From NCBI RefSeq assembly GCF_027587175.1, contig NZ_JAPCID010000007.1, positions 143,229-207,228 on the forward strand: a DNA stretch of 64,000 nt, in the 5' to 3' direction. This DNA comes from Solirubrobacter deserti. Lineage in GTDB: Bacteria > Actinomycetota > Thermoleophilia > Solirubrobacterales > Solirubrobacteraceae. Shown piece after piece: positions 57,819 through 64,000 of this stretch (the stretch's first letter is position 1; the number at the start of each line of letters is the position of its first letter). A program made the position numbers and the translations under genes. The notes beneath the pieces are model-generated. The model saw only the letters and a program-made list of their open reading frames with translations, was not told where the DNA came from and did not search any database.

Positions 57819-57882
57819 TACGCTGGCCCGCGTCCGCGCGCACTGACGCCGCGCGCCGGCGCGGAGCGGAGCGCCCGCGCGG

Positions 57883-59223
57883 TTAGGTGACCGGGATCGC
57901 CGGGTCGGTCGCGCGGGCCGCATTGAGGCGACCGGCGCCGTAGTGCGGGTCCAGACCGGGCGGGCCGAGGTCCACGGCGGTGGTTTCCAGGCGGCGTTCG
58001 ATGGCGGCCGGGGTCGGGTCGGGGCCCAGGATGCCCGACGCGATGACCAGGGCGGCGGTGGCCGCGGCGTGCGGGGCGGCCATGGAGGTGCCGATGTACT
58101 CGCTCGGGATGGTGAAGCGGCCCGGGGCGCTCGCGCGGAAGGTCATCTGGAAGATGTCCATGCCGGGGCGGGCCGCGACGCAGTTGGGGTCGCCCTCGAG
58201 GGCGGCGTCGACGCCGCCGCCCGGGGCGACGAGGTCGAGGTCGGCGCCCTCGTTGGAGTAGTCGGCCTGGCAGCCGTGCTGGGTGGTGGCGCCGACGGAC
58301 AGGACGTCCCTGGAACGGGCCGGGTAGGCGACGGCCGCCGCGGCCGCGTTGCCGGACGCGCCGACGACCAGCGTGCCCTGGCGGCGGGCGTAGCTGATCG
58401 CGTCCAGGATGTTCGGGATCTGCGAGCGGGTGATCTCCGACGGGAACTCGAACGAGAGGTTGATGACGTGCGCGCCGTTCTTGGCCGCGAAGCGGATGCC
58501 GCGGGCGATCTGCTGGGAGTCGCCCTCGCCTTCGCTGTCGAGGACCTTGACGGGCATGACCTTGACGCCGTAGGCGAGGCCGGTGAGGCCGATCGAGTTG
58601 CCCGTGCCCTCGGCGATCGTGCTGGCGACGTGGGTGCCGTGGCCGTTGTCGTCGTTCGGGTACGGGTCGTCCTCGACGAAGTCCCAGCCCTTGACGAAGC
58701 GGTGCGGCGAGAAGTCCGGCGAGCGATGGAACGGCCCGCGATTGGCGTACGCGACGCCCGTGTCCAGCACCGCGACGACCACGCCCTTGCCGCCGGGCCG
58801 GCCGACGCGCGCCAGGTTCGCCCACGCGTTCGGCGCGTCCACGCCGGTCGCGGGCAGGAAGTTCCACTGCAGCTTCTGCCAGCCGCCGATCTCCCCGCCG
58901 CGCGGACCGGGATCGGGCGGGATCCAGCCCGACAAGCGCGCGACATAGTTCGGGGTGGCGCTGCGCACACCCGGCCGCCTCGAGAGCGACCGCGCCCCGC
59001 GCGCCACGTCCTTGACGCGCACGACCCGCGCGCCCGAGCGGTCGCGCACCACGACCTCGCCCACGCGGTACTGCGCGGGCTCCTGCGCACGCGCCTTCAA
59101 GGCCGCCGAGGCGGCCCGCGCGTCACCACTCGAGGCCCCACCGGCCCACGCCGCCGGCGCGGCGACCGCCCCCGCGAAGATCGCGGAGAAGGCCAGCAGG
59201 GGAAGGCGGGAGCGAAGTGGCAT
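57883..59223 (-). CDS. Secreted subtilisin-like serine protease (S8)
   Basis: 446 residues from MPLRSRLPLLAF (59223), chosen because it gives a proper signal peptide (to about AAWAG, residue 28). A short pro-region (YRVGEVVVRDRSGARVVRVK) precedes the catalytic domain with Asp in VVVAVLDTGVAYA (about 155), His in DDNGHGTHVAS (about 195), the oxyanion Asn in GASGNAA and Ser in IGTSMAAPHAAA (about 385). All triad residues are present. Extracellular protein degradation is expected. Head-to-head with tadA. Confidence 0.93.
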   Translation of the reverse strand: MPLRSRLPLLAFSAIFAGAVAAPAAWAGGASSGDARAASAALKARAQEPAQYRVGEVVVRDRSGARVVRVKDVARGARSLSRRPGVRSATPNYVARLSGWIPPDPGPRGGEIGGWQKLQWNFLPATGVDAPNAWANLARVGRPGGKGVVVAVLDTGVAYANRGPFHRSPDFSPHRFVKGWDFVEDDPYPNDDNGHGTHVASTIAEGTGNSIGLTGLAYGVKVMPVKVLDSEGEGDSQQIARGIRFAAKNGAHVINLSFEFPSEITRSQIPNILDAISYARRQGTLVVGASGNAAAAAVAYPARSRDVLSVGATTQHGCQADYSNEGADLDLVAPGGGVDAALEGDPNCVAARPGMDIFQMTFRASAPGRFTIPSEYIGTSMAAPHAAATAALVIASGILGPDPTPAAIERRLETTAVDLGPPGLDPHYGAGRLNAARATDPAIPVT

Positions 59224-59345
59224 CAGGGTGTCCAAGACCGAGCGGCGCGAGCGGCGGGGGATCTGCCCGGTCTCGGTTCGTACAACATGATCGGCAGAAG
59301 GAAGTTCCGGAACAACCCCCAGTCTGTAACGAAACTGTGCCAATT

Positions 59346-59855
59346 GTGCCCCGAGATGAGCACGAGAAGTCCATGCGGCTCGCCATCCTCGAGGCCGAGA
59401 AGGCGCTGACCCACGACGACGTCCCCGTCGGCGCGGTCATCCTCGACCGCGACGGCACCGTCATCGGCGCCGGGCACAACGAGCGCGAGCTCCTCCAGGA
59501 CCCCAGCGCGCACGCCGAGATGCTCGCGATTCGCCAGGCCGCCGAGCACGTCGGCCACTGGCGGCTGCTGGACACCACGCTGTACGTGACCCTGGAGCCG
59601 TGCGCGATGTGTGCCGGGGCGATCGTCCTCGCCCGCATCCCGCACGTCGTCTACGGCACGACCGACCCCAAGGCGGGCGCCGCCGGCTCCGTGCTCGACG
59701 TCCTCGCAGAGCCGCGGCTGAACCACCGCCCACAGGTCACCAAGGACGTCCTGCAGCCCGAGTGCGCGCAGCTTCTGAAGGACTTCTTCGCCACCAAGCG
59801 CCGCCGGTCGCTACCCTCAGACGCCGCACGCTCGGAGAGGTGCGAGAGTGGTTGA
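59346..59855 (+). CDS. tadA: tRNA-specific adenosine deaminase
   Basis: 169 residues from GTG 59346 (VPRDEHEKSMRLAILEAEKA); ATG 59373 is less likely because it drops the conserved first helix. Zinc site: SAHAEMLAI (His, catalytic Glu, about residue 60) and LEPCAMCAGAIVLAR (two Cys, about 86). TadA converts A34 to inosine in tRNA-Arg(ACG). Odd: the last 22 bases, including the stop, lie inside the tRNA-Ser gene, so its last codons (SERCESG) are read from the tRNA acceptor and D-arm sequence. Confidence 0.9.
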   Translation: MPRDEHEKSMRLAILEAEKALTHDDVPVGAVILDRDGTVIGAGHNERELLQDPSAHAEMLAIRQAAEHVGHWRLLDTTLYVTLEPCAMCAGAIVLARIPHVVYGTTDPKAGAAGSVLDVLAEPRLNHRPQVTKDVLQPECAQLLKDFFATKRRRSLPSDAARSERCESG

Positions 59856-59923
59856 ATCGGGCGGTCTCGAAAACCGTTGAGCGGGTAACCCCTGTTCCGA
59901 GGGTTCGAATCCCTCCCTCTCCG
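59834..59923 (+). tRNA. tRNA-Ser(CGA)
   Basis: 90 bases. Acceptor arm GGAGAGG (59834-59840) pairs with CCTCTCC (59916-59922). Anticodon arm GCGGT/ACCGT around the loop CTCGAAA gives anticodon CGA for UCG codons. There is a long variable arm typical of serine tRNAs, and a T-arm with GTTCGAATC. CCA is not encoded. The 5' end overlaps tadA by 22 bases and a terminator follows at 59931. Confidence 0.95.
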
Positions 59924-59930
59924 CTGCAGC

Positions 59931-59955
59931 AAGGGCGCCTACGGGCGCCCTTTCT
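59931..59955. terminator. Intrinsic terminator after tRNA-Ser
   Basis: AAGGGCGCC (59931-59939), loop TACG, GGCGCCCTT (59944-59952) and TCT. Serves the tRNA transcript. The right arm is also the last coding stretch of the leftward ANTAR gene (stop at 59939-59941), so one sequence does both jobs. Confidence 0.85.
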
Positions 59956-60520
59956 CGTACAGGGCCCGCTGGTCGACGATCGCCCGCGCCACGTCGACCA
60001 GCCGCAGGTTGCGCTGGCGCGCCGTCGTCTGGATGCGCGCGAACGCCTCGGGCTCCGTCAAGCCCAGGCCTGAGATCAGCAGCCCCTTCGCCTGCTCGAC
60101 CACCTTGCGGTCCGCGAGTGCCTGGCGGGTGGAGTCGACCTCCGCCCGCAGCGCCTCCAGCTCGGCCGAGCGCGCGGCCGCGAGGCGCAGCGCCGCCTCC
60201 AGCTGACGGTCGTCGACCGGCTTGGTCAGGTGCGCGAGCACGCCCGCCGCGATCGAGCGGTCGAGGACCTCGGGCGCGTCCAGCCCCGTCAAGATCACGA
60301 CCGGCCGGCGGGGCCCGTCCTCGCTCAGCGACCGCGCGAGCTCGATCCCGTCGCCGTCGGCGAGGTCCACGTCGAACAGGTACAGGTCGGCGCCGTCGGC
60401 GAGCTCGCGCGCCTCGACGACCGTCGCCACCGGCCCGAGCACCTCGTGCCCCATCGCTCGCAGGCGGCTCGCCAGTCCGAGGGCGATGATCGGGTCGTCT
60501 TCAGCGACGAGGACGCGCAT
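59939..60520 (-). CDS. ANTAR-domain response regulator
   Basis: 193 residues from MRVLVAEDDPIIALGLASRL. Receiver domain with the phospho-acceptor in LYLFDVDLADGDG (about 52), threonine in VILTG and lysine in LTKPV. After a coiled-coil linker comes the RNA-binding ANTAR domain (DRKVVEQAKGLLISGLGLTE then RIQTTARQRNLRLVDVARAI). ANTAR regulators bind leader hairpins to prevent termination. Its gene follows the histidine-kinase gene and overlaps it by 20 bases, so they form a two-component pair. Confidence 0.93.
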   Translation of the reverse strand: MRVLVAEDDPIIALGLASRLRAMGHEVLGPVATVVEARELADGADLYLFDVDLADGDGIELARSLSEDGPRRPVVILTGLDAPEVLDRSIAAGVLAHLTKPVDDRQLEAALRLAAARSAELEALRAEVDSTRQALADRKVVEQAKGLLISGLGLTEPEAFARIQTTARQRNLRLVDVARAIVDQRALYEKGRP

Positions 60521-61544
60521 CCCGCGAAGGGTCGAAGGTGATCCGCACGGCTCCATCCTGCAGCTCGACGGTCCCGAACAGCCCGTTCGTGACGACCTGG
60601 CGCACCAGCGCCAGCCCGAGACCGGAGCCGCCGTCCAGCGACGGTGGCCCGCCGCCGGCGTCGCGCACGACGAGCTCGCCGGACCGCAACTCCACCGTGA
60701 CCGGGGGCTTGCCGTGCTGCAGCGCGTTCGCCACCAGCTCGTTGACGACGACGCCCAGGTTCTGCGCGACCGGGAACGGGAGCTCCAGGGGCTCCGCGGA
60801 CACGGTCACCCCGTCATAGCCCGCCACGACCGCCTCCAGCAACTCGGGCGCGGGCACCCGCCCGCCGCCCTGACGTGCCAGCACCGCGTGCACCGCCGCG
60901 ATCGACTGGATCCGCTCCGACGCCCGCTCCACCGCCGCCGGCCCGCCCAGCTGCAGCAGCTCCGCGACGACCTGCAGCGAGTTCTTCACGCGGTGGTGGG
61001 CCTCGGCGAGCATGGCGCCCTCCAGCTGCGCGCGCCGCGTCGCCTCCCGCACCGCCCGCGCCAGCTGAAGCCCGAGCAGCGTCGAGCCGGCCAGCAGCAC
61101 CGCGTGGAACAACGCCTCCGACGTGGGCAGCGGGTCGGGCGCGAAGCCGATGCAGACCGCGAAGGCGCCCGCCGCCACGACCATCCACGCGACCAGCGCG
61201 CGCGGGTTGTCGTCGTTGGAGATCGCCAGGAACGGGACGACGAGCAACAGCAGCAGATCGAGCCGCGACTGCCCGCCCGCGATCAGCACCAGCCCGCACA
61301 CGCTCACCAGCACGCCGCCCGCCCACAGGTCGATCAGCAGCCGTCCCCGCGGGGTGGGCAGGAGCGTCGCCCACGGCAGGCGGGAGATCGCGAGGTGGGC
61401 GACCGCCGAGAACCCGGTCAGCACCCACACGAGCTCGGCGTCCGCGATCGGCACGCCGACCAGCAGCGCGAGGACGACCGCGGCCACGGAGGTCCATCCG
61501 AGCGCAGTCCCGGCACGCCAGGTCTCATGGAGCGGGATGCGCAT
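60501..61544 (-). CDS. Membrane sensor histidine kinase (HisKA_2 type)
   Basis: 347 residues. Five to six transmembrane helices fill the first ~165 residues without a periplasmic domain. The phospho-acceptor motif LAEAHHRVKNSLQVVAELLQ (about 180-199) is the HisKA_2/HWE-like type, then HATPase marks NELVANALQHG and GGGSGLGLALVRQ. This class often partners with ANTAR or PhyR-like regulators, matching the downstream gene. CATAGT on the minus strand ends 7 bases before the ATG, suggesting a leaderless mRNA. What it senses is unknown; the divergent genes encode cytochrome bd. Confidence 0.92.
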   Translation of the reverse strand: MRIPLHETWRAGTALGWTSVAAVVLALLVGVPIADAELVWVLTGFSAVAHLAISRLPWATLLPTPRGRLLIDLWAGGVLVSVCGLVLIAGGQSRLDLLLLLVVPFLAISNDDNPRALVAWMVVAAGAFAVCIGFAPDPLPTSEALFHAVLLAGSTLLGLQLARAVREATRRAQLEGAMLAEAHHRVKNSLQVVAELLQLGGPAAVERASERIQSIAAVHAVLARQGGGRVPAPELLEAVVAGYDGVTVSAEPLELPFPVAQNLGVVVNELVANALQHGKPPVTVELRSGELVVRDAGGGPPSLDGGSGLGLALVRQVVTNGLFGTVELQDGAVRITFDPSRDARPRR

Positions 61545-61650
61545 GCCGACTACTATGTGTAGCGGCCGCTCACGATCGGTGGCCGAGGGTCCAGACGCCC
61601 GTTCCCTGGCTCGCCCCTACCCGGGGCCCGAACGGAAAGGACCCACCGTC

Positions 61651-63033
61651 GTGACCTCGCTCGATCTGGCCCGCTGGCAGTTCGGCCTGACCACGTTGCT
61701 GCACTTCGCGATCGTCGGCGTCTCGATCGGCCTCGTGTTCTTCGTCGCGCTGATGCAGACGCGCTACCACCGCACGGGCGATGAACGCTGGCTGCGGCTG
61801 ACCAAGTACTACGGCAGGGCGATGATCGTCGTGTTTGCGGTCGGCGTCGTCACCGGCCTGCTGCAGACGTTCCAGTTCGGGCTCAACTGGGCGGGGTTCT
61901 CGCGCTACGTCGGCGACATCTTCGGCGCGCCGCTCGCGCTGGAAGGGCTGGCGGCGTTCTTCGTGGAGTCCGTCTTCCTCGGGCTGTGGATCTTCGGGGC
62001 GGGCAAGCTGCGGCCGCGTATCCATCTTGCATGCATCTGGATCGTGAGCGCGGCGACCATGATCAGCGCCTACTCGATCCTCGTCGCGAACTCGTGGATG
62101 CAGCACCCGGTCGGCTACGAGATCGTCGACGGGCGCGCGCAGCTCACGGACGTAGTCGCGGTCATGTTCAACGCGACCATCGGGCTGACGGTCGCGCACG
62201 TGCTCTTCACCTCGCTGATGACCGGCGCCGTGATCGTGCTCGGGATCGCTTGTGTTCAGCTCAAGCGGGGCGTCGAGGTGAGCGCGTTCGGCGCCGTCGC
62301 GCGGATGGCGACCGTGATCGGGCTCGTGGCCGCGCTGGCCGCGGCCGGCGCGGGCCACTTCCAGGGCGTGCTGGCGCTCGAGCAGCAGCCGATGAAGATG
62401 GCCGCGGCGGAGGCGCACTACGAGACCGAGGCGCCCGCCGGCTTGTCGCTGTTCGCGCTCGGCGGGCTTTCGACGGAGTCCGTCCCGCCGTTCCTGAACG
62501 TGAAGGTGCCGGCGGCGCTGAGCTTCCTGAACAACTTCTCGCTCAGCAGCGAGGTGCGCGGGATCGAGCAGCTGCAACGCGAGGCCGAGGCGCGCTACGG
62601 GCCCGGCGACTACACGCCGTTCGTCGCGCTCATGTACTGGAGCTTCCGCGTGATGGTCGGTGGCGGCGTGCTGCTGATCGCGCTGTTCGCGGTCGGCTGC
62701 CGGCTTGCGGCGACGGGCCGGCTGGAGCGCTCGCGCTGGTTCCTGCGGGCGGCGATGTGCGCGATGGCGATCCCGTTCGCCGCCCAGGCCGGCGGCTGGC
62801 TGCTGCGTGAGGGCGGCCGCCAGCCGTGGGTGGTCGACGGGCTCCTGCGCACGGACGTCGCCTCCTCCGACGTGAGCGTGTGGGCCGTGGCCGGTTCGCT
62901 GGGCGCGTTCCTGGCCGTGTACGCGGTGGTGTTCTGGACCGCGGCGCGCGTGCTGCGCAGCGAGCTGTCGCACGGGTTGCCGGCTGCCAGGCCCGCCCCG
63001 CGCGCCACCGCCGACCTCGCCCTGGGGTACTGA
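61651..63033 (+). CDS. cydA: Cytochrome bd oxidase subunit I
   Basis: 460 residues from GTG 61651, with GGAAAGG 10 bases before. Key heme ligands are present: His in TTLLHFAIVG (about 18), His in LTVAHVLFTS (about 186) and Met in WSFRVMVGGG. EGLAAFFVESVFLGLWIFGA has the two proton-path glutamates, and the short Q-loop with EQQPMKMAAAEAHYETEAP holds the quinol-site residues. GWLLREGGRQPW near the C-terminus is typical. The complex reduces oxygen with quinol in the membrane at high affinity. Two bases separate it from cydB. Confidence 0.95.
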   Translation: MTSLDLARWQFGLTTLLHFAIVGVSIGLVFFVALMQTRYHRTGDERWLRLTKYYGRAMIVVFAVGVVTGLLQTFQFGLNWAGFSRYVGDIFGAPLALEGLAAFFVESVFLGLWIFGAGKLRPRIHLACIWIVSAATMISAYSILVANSWMQHPVGYEIVDGRAQLTDVVAVMFNATIGLTVAHVLFTSLMTGAVIVLGIACVQLKRGVEVSAFGAVARMATVIGLVAALAAAGAGHFQGVLALEQQPMKMAAAEAHYETEAPAGLSLFALGGLSTESVPPFLNVKVPAALSFLNNFSLSSEVRGIEQLQREAEARYGPGDYTPFVALMYWSFRVMVGGGVLLIALFAVGCRLAATGRLERSRWFLRAAMCAMAIPFAAQAGGWLLREGGRQPWVVDGLLRTDVASSDVSVWAVAGSLGAFLAVYAVVFWTAARVLRSELSHGLPAARPAPRATADLALGY

Positions 63034-63035
63034 GC

Positions 63036-63920
63036 ATGTTCGGCCTCGAGGGACTTCCGGCGCTGTGGCTGCTGCTGTTGGGCGTCGTCTGGGCGCTGTA
63101 TCTGGGGCTCGGCGGCGCGGACCTGGGCGTCTCGATGCTCACGCGGCGCTTCGAGGACCGCACGGCGGTGCTGCGCTCCAACGGCGCGACGTGGGCGACG
63201 AACGACGTCTGGCTCGTGATCGCGGTCGCCGCGACGCTGGGCGCGTTCCCGGGCTGGTACGCGGCGTGGCTGAGCGAGCTGTACGTGCTCGTCGTCGTGA
63301 TCGTGCTGGCATTGATCGTCCGGCACGCGGGGATCGAGCTGATCGGGCACGTGTCGGCGCGCGCGGGGGAGTGGTGGTCGCGCGCGATCGTCGTGTCCGC
63401 GTGGGCGACCGCGATCGGCTGGGGGATGGTGTGGGCGTGGATGCTGCGCGGCGGCTCCGTGCTCTCGGCGCAGACCGTGCTGGCCGGCGTGGCGCTCGCG
63501 CTCGCGTGCCGGGTGGCGGGAGCGGCGTACCTGGAGCGCCGGGTCGGCGTGGGCGCTGAGGCGCGCCGCCGGACGGTCCCGCTCGCGCTGGTGTTCGCGG
63601 TGCTCGCGGGTATCGCGCTCGAGTCGCCCTGGACCGGGCTGGTGGTGCTCGCGTTCGTGCCGCGGCTCGCGCTCTGGGGCGCGGGGCTCGCGGCGGCGAT
63701 CGTGCCGCTGGCGGTGCTCGCGGCGGCATCCCCGAGGGTCGCGGGTGTGGACCTGCGCGTTGAGGCGTCCGGCGACTACACGCTCACGCTGATGACGGTG
63801 ATCGCGGCCCTCGTGCTGCCGCTGATCCTCGCGGCGCACGCGTTCGCGTACTCGCGCTTCAAGCGGGAGCCCGGCTCGCTCGTCGAGCTGATGCGCCGCG
63901 GGATGGAGCAGCTGCGATGA
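63036..63920 (+). CDS. cydB: Cytochrome bd oxidase subunit II, short and divergent
   Basis: 294 residues, against roughly 340-380 in well-known CydB proteins, with about eight transmembrane helices. Alignable segments: LGLGGADLGVSML, ATWATNDVWL and GAFPGWYAAWLSELYVL. Where E. coli or mycobacterial proteins have an acidic residue in -GFD-G and in WDGN, this protein has glycine and alanine. The family match rests on these segments and on the cydA neighbour. Its stop overlaps the next start as ATGA. It is still likely to assemble with CydA. Confidence 0.88.
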   Translation: MFGLEGLPALWLLLLGVVWALYLGLGGADLGVSMLTRRFEDRTAVLRSNGATWATNDVWLVIAVAATLGAFPGWYAAWLSELYVLVVVIVLALIVRHAGIELIGHVSARAGEWWSRAIVVSAWATAIGWGMVWAWMLRGGSVLSAQTVLAGVALALACRVAGAAYLERRVGVGAEARRRTVPLALVFAVLAGIALESPWTGLVVLAFVPRLALWGAGLAAAIVPLAVLAAASPRVAGVDLRVEASGDYTLTLMTVIAALVLPLILAAHAFAYSRFKREPGSLVELMRRGMEQLR

Positions 63921-64000
63921 GCGCGCGCGGCGAGGGCGCGGGGCGGCGCGGCGCGGGTGGGCGCGGCGAGGCGGCGGGGCAGCGCGGCGAGGGCGGCGGG
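63917..64000 (+). CDS. Start of the next gene in the cyd operon, truncated by window end
   Basis: ATG 63917 overlaps the cydB stop (ATGA). The 28 codons visible give a Gly/Arg/Ala/Glu-rich low-complexity tail (MSARGEGAGRRGAGG and on) with no domain yet. In many genomes cydD/cydC ABC exporter genes follow cydB, so that is the first guess, but nothing in the visible part proves it. The bases are almost entirely G and C. Confidence 0.45.
   Translation, partial: MSARGEGAGRRGAGGRGEAAGQRGEGGG

Noticed and set aside
61545..61650. Looked for a Rex-type or other redox operator upstream of cydA
   Set aside because: No TTGTGAA-type palindrome is visible; only a short CTAC/GTAG dyad next to the -10-like bases.

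Overview
The window is about 70% GC or higher, densely packed, and free of insertion sequences, phage genes or CRISPR arrays. Gene content points to a soil actinobacterium of the Thermoleophilia (Solirubrobacter/Conexibacter-like): LAL- and SARP-type giant regulators, collagen-like and Ig-like secreted proteins with the usual Solirubrobacterales C-termini, an F420-dependent enzyme, a divergent cydAB pair, many 4-base GTGA/ATGA start-stop overlaps, and several starts that lie 6-7 bases after a -10-like hexamer (probably leaderless mRNAs). The placement is inferred from content; no 16S gene is present.

Layout. 1-9.4 kb: start of a SARP regulator, a collagen-like secreted protein, two divergent LAL-type LuxR regulators whose start codons nearly touch, an ECF sigma factor, a small sigma-4/zinc protein, and an SPFH protein coupled to an NAD-kinase-like protein. 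9.4-12.5 kb: a coupled trio of paralogous membrane proteins not matched to a named family. 12.5-17.6 kb: F420-type reductase, SDR, RidA with a divergent TetR gene and a clear palindromic operator, DUF427 protein, SagB-like nitroreductase. 17.6-29.3 kb: AfsR-like SARP/NB-ARC regulator, ABC-2 exporter, acetyltransferases, VOC protein, UvrD-like helicase, DksA-like protein, XRE-cupin regulator, MFS exporter, SigG-type sigma factor.

29.3-34.8 kb: the most system-like locus. A TetR gene diverges from a six-gene operon in which every junction overlaps by 4 bases: ABC ATPase, ABC permease, ADP-ribosylglycohydrolase, aminoglycoside 2'-N-acetyltransferase homologue, GT14-like glycosyltransferase, FkbM methyltransferase. 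Tandem operator-like repeats lie between the two transcripts.

34.9-43 kb: one 2688-residue secreted protein (cupredoxin, two ThuA domains, glucose/sorbosone dehydrogenase, four PKD domains, CBM6-like domain, four laminin-G/DUF1349-like modules), preceded by an AT-rich leader with three inverted repeats and followed by two strong hairpins. 43-50.6 kb: housekeeping genes (hydrolase, aldo/keto reductase, AlkA-like glycosylase, acyl-CoA dehydrogenase, YceH, lipoprotein beta-propeller, UTP-sugar pyrophosphorylase, NYN RNase). 50.6-57.9 kb: a two-repeat unknown protein, FAD oxidoreductase plus MobA-like transferase, a 1194-residue Ig-like repeat protein, two Usp proteins and a 29-residue membrane peptide. 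57.9-64 kb: subtilase, tadA whose 3' end runs into tRNA-Ser(CGA), an ANTAR/histidine-kinase pair, cydA-cydB and the start of the next gene.

Many start codons were moved inward from the longest reading frame on the basis of domain beginnings, overlaps and upstream signals; uncertain cases are stated.
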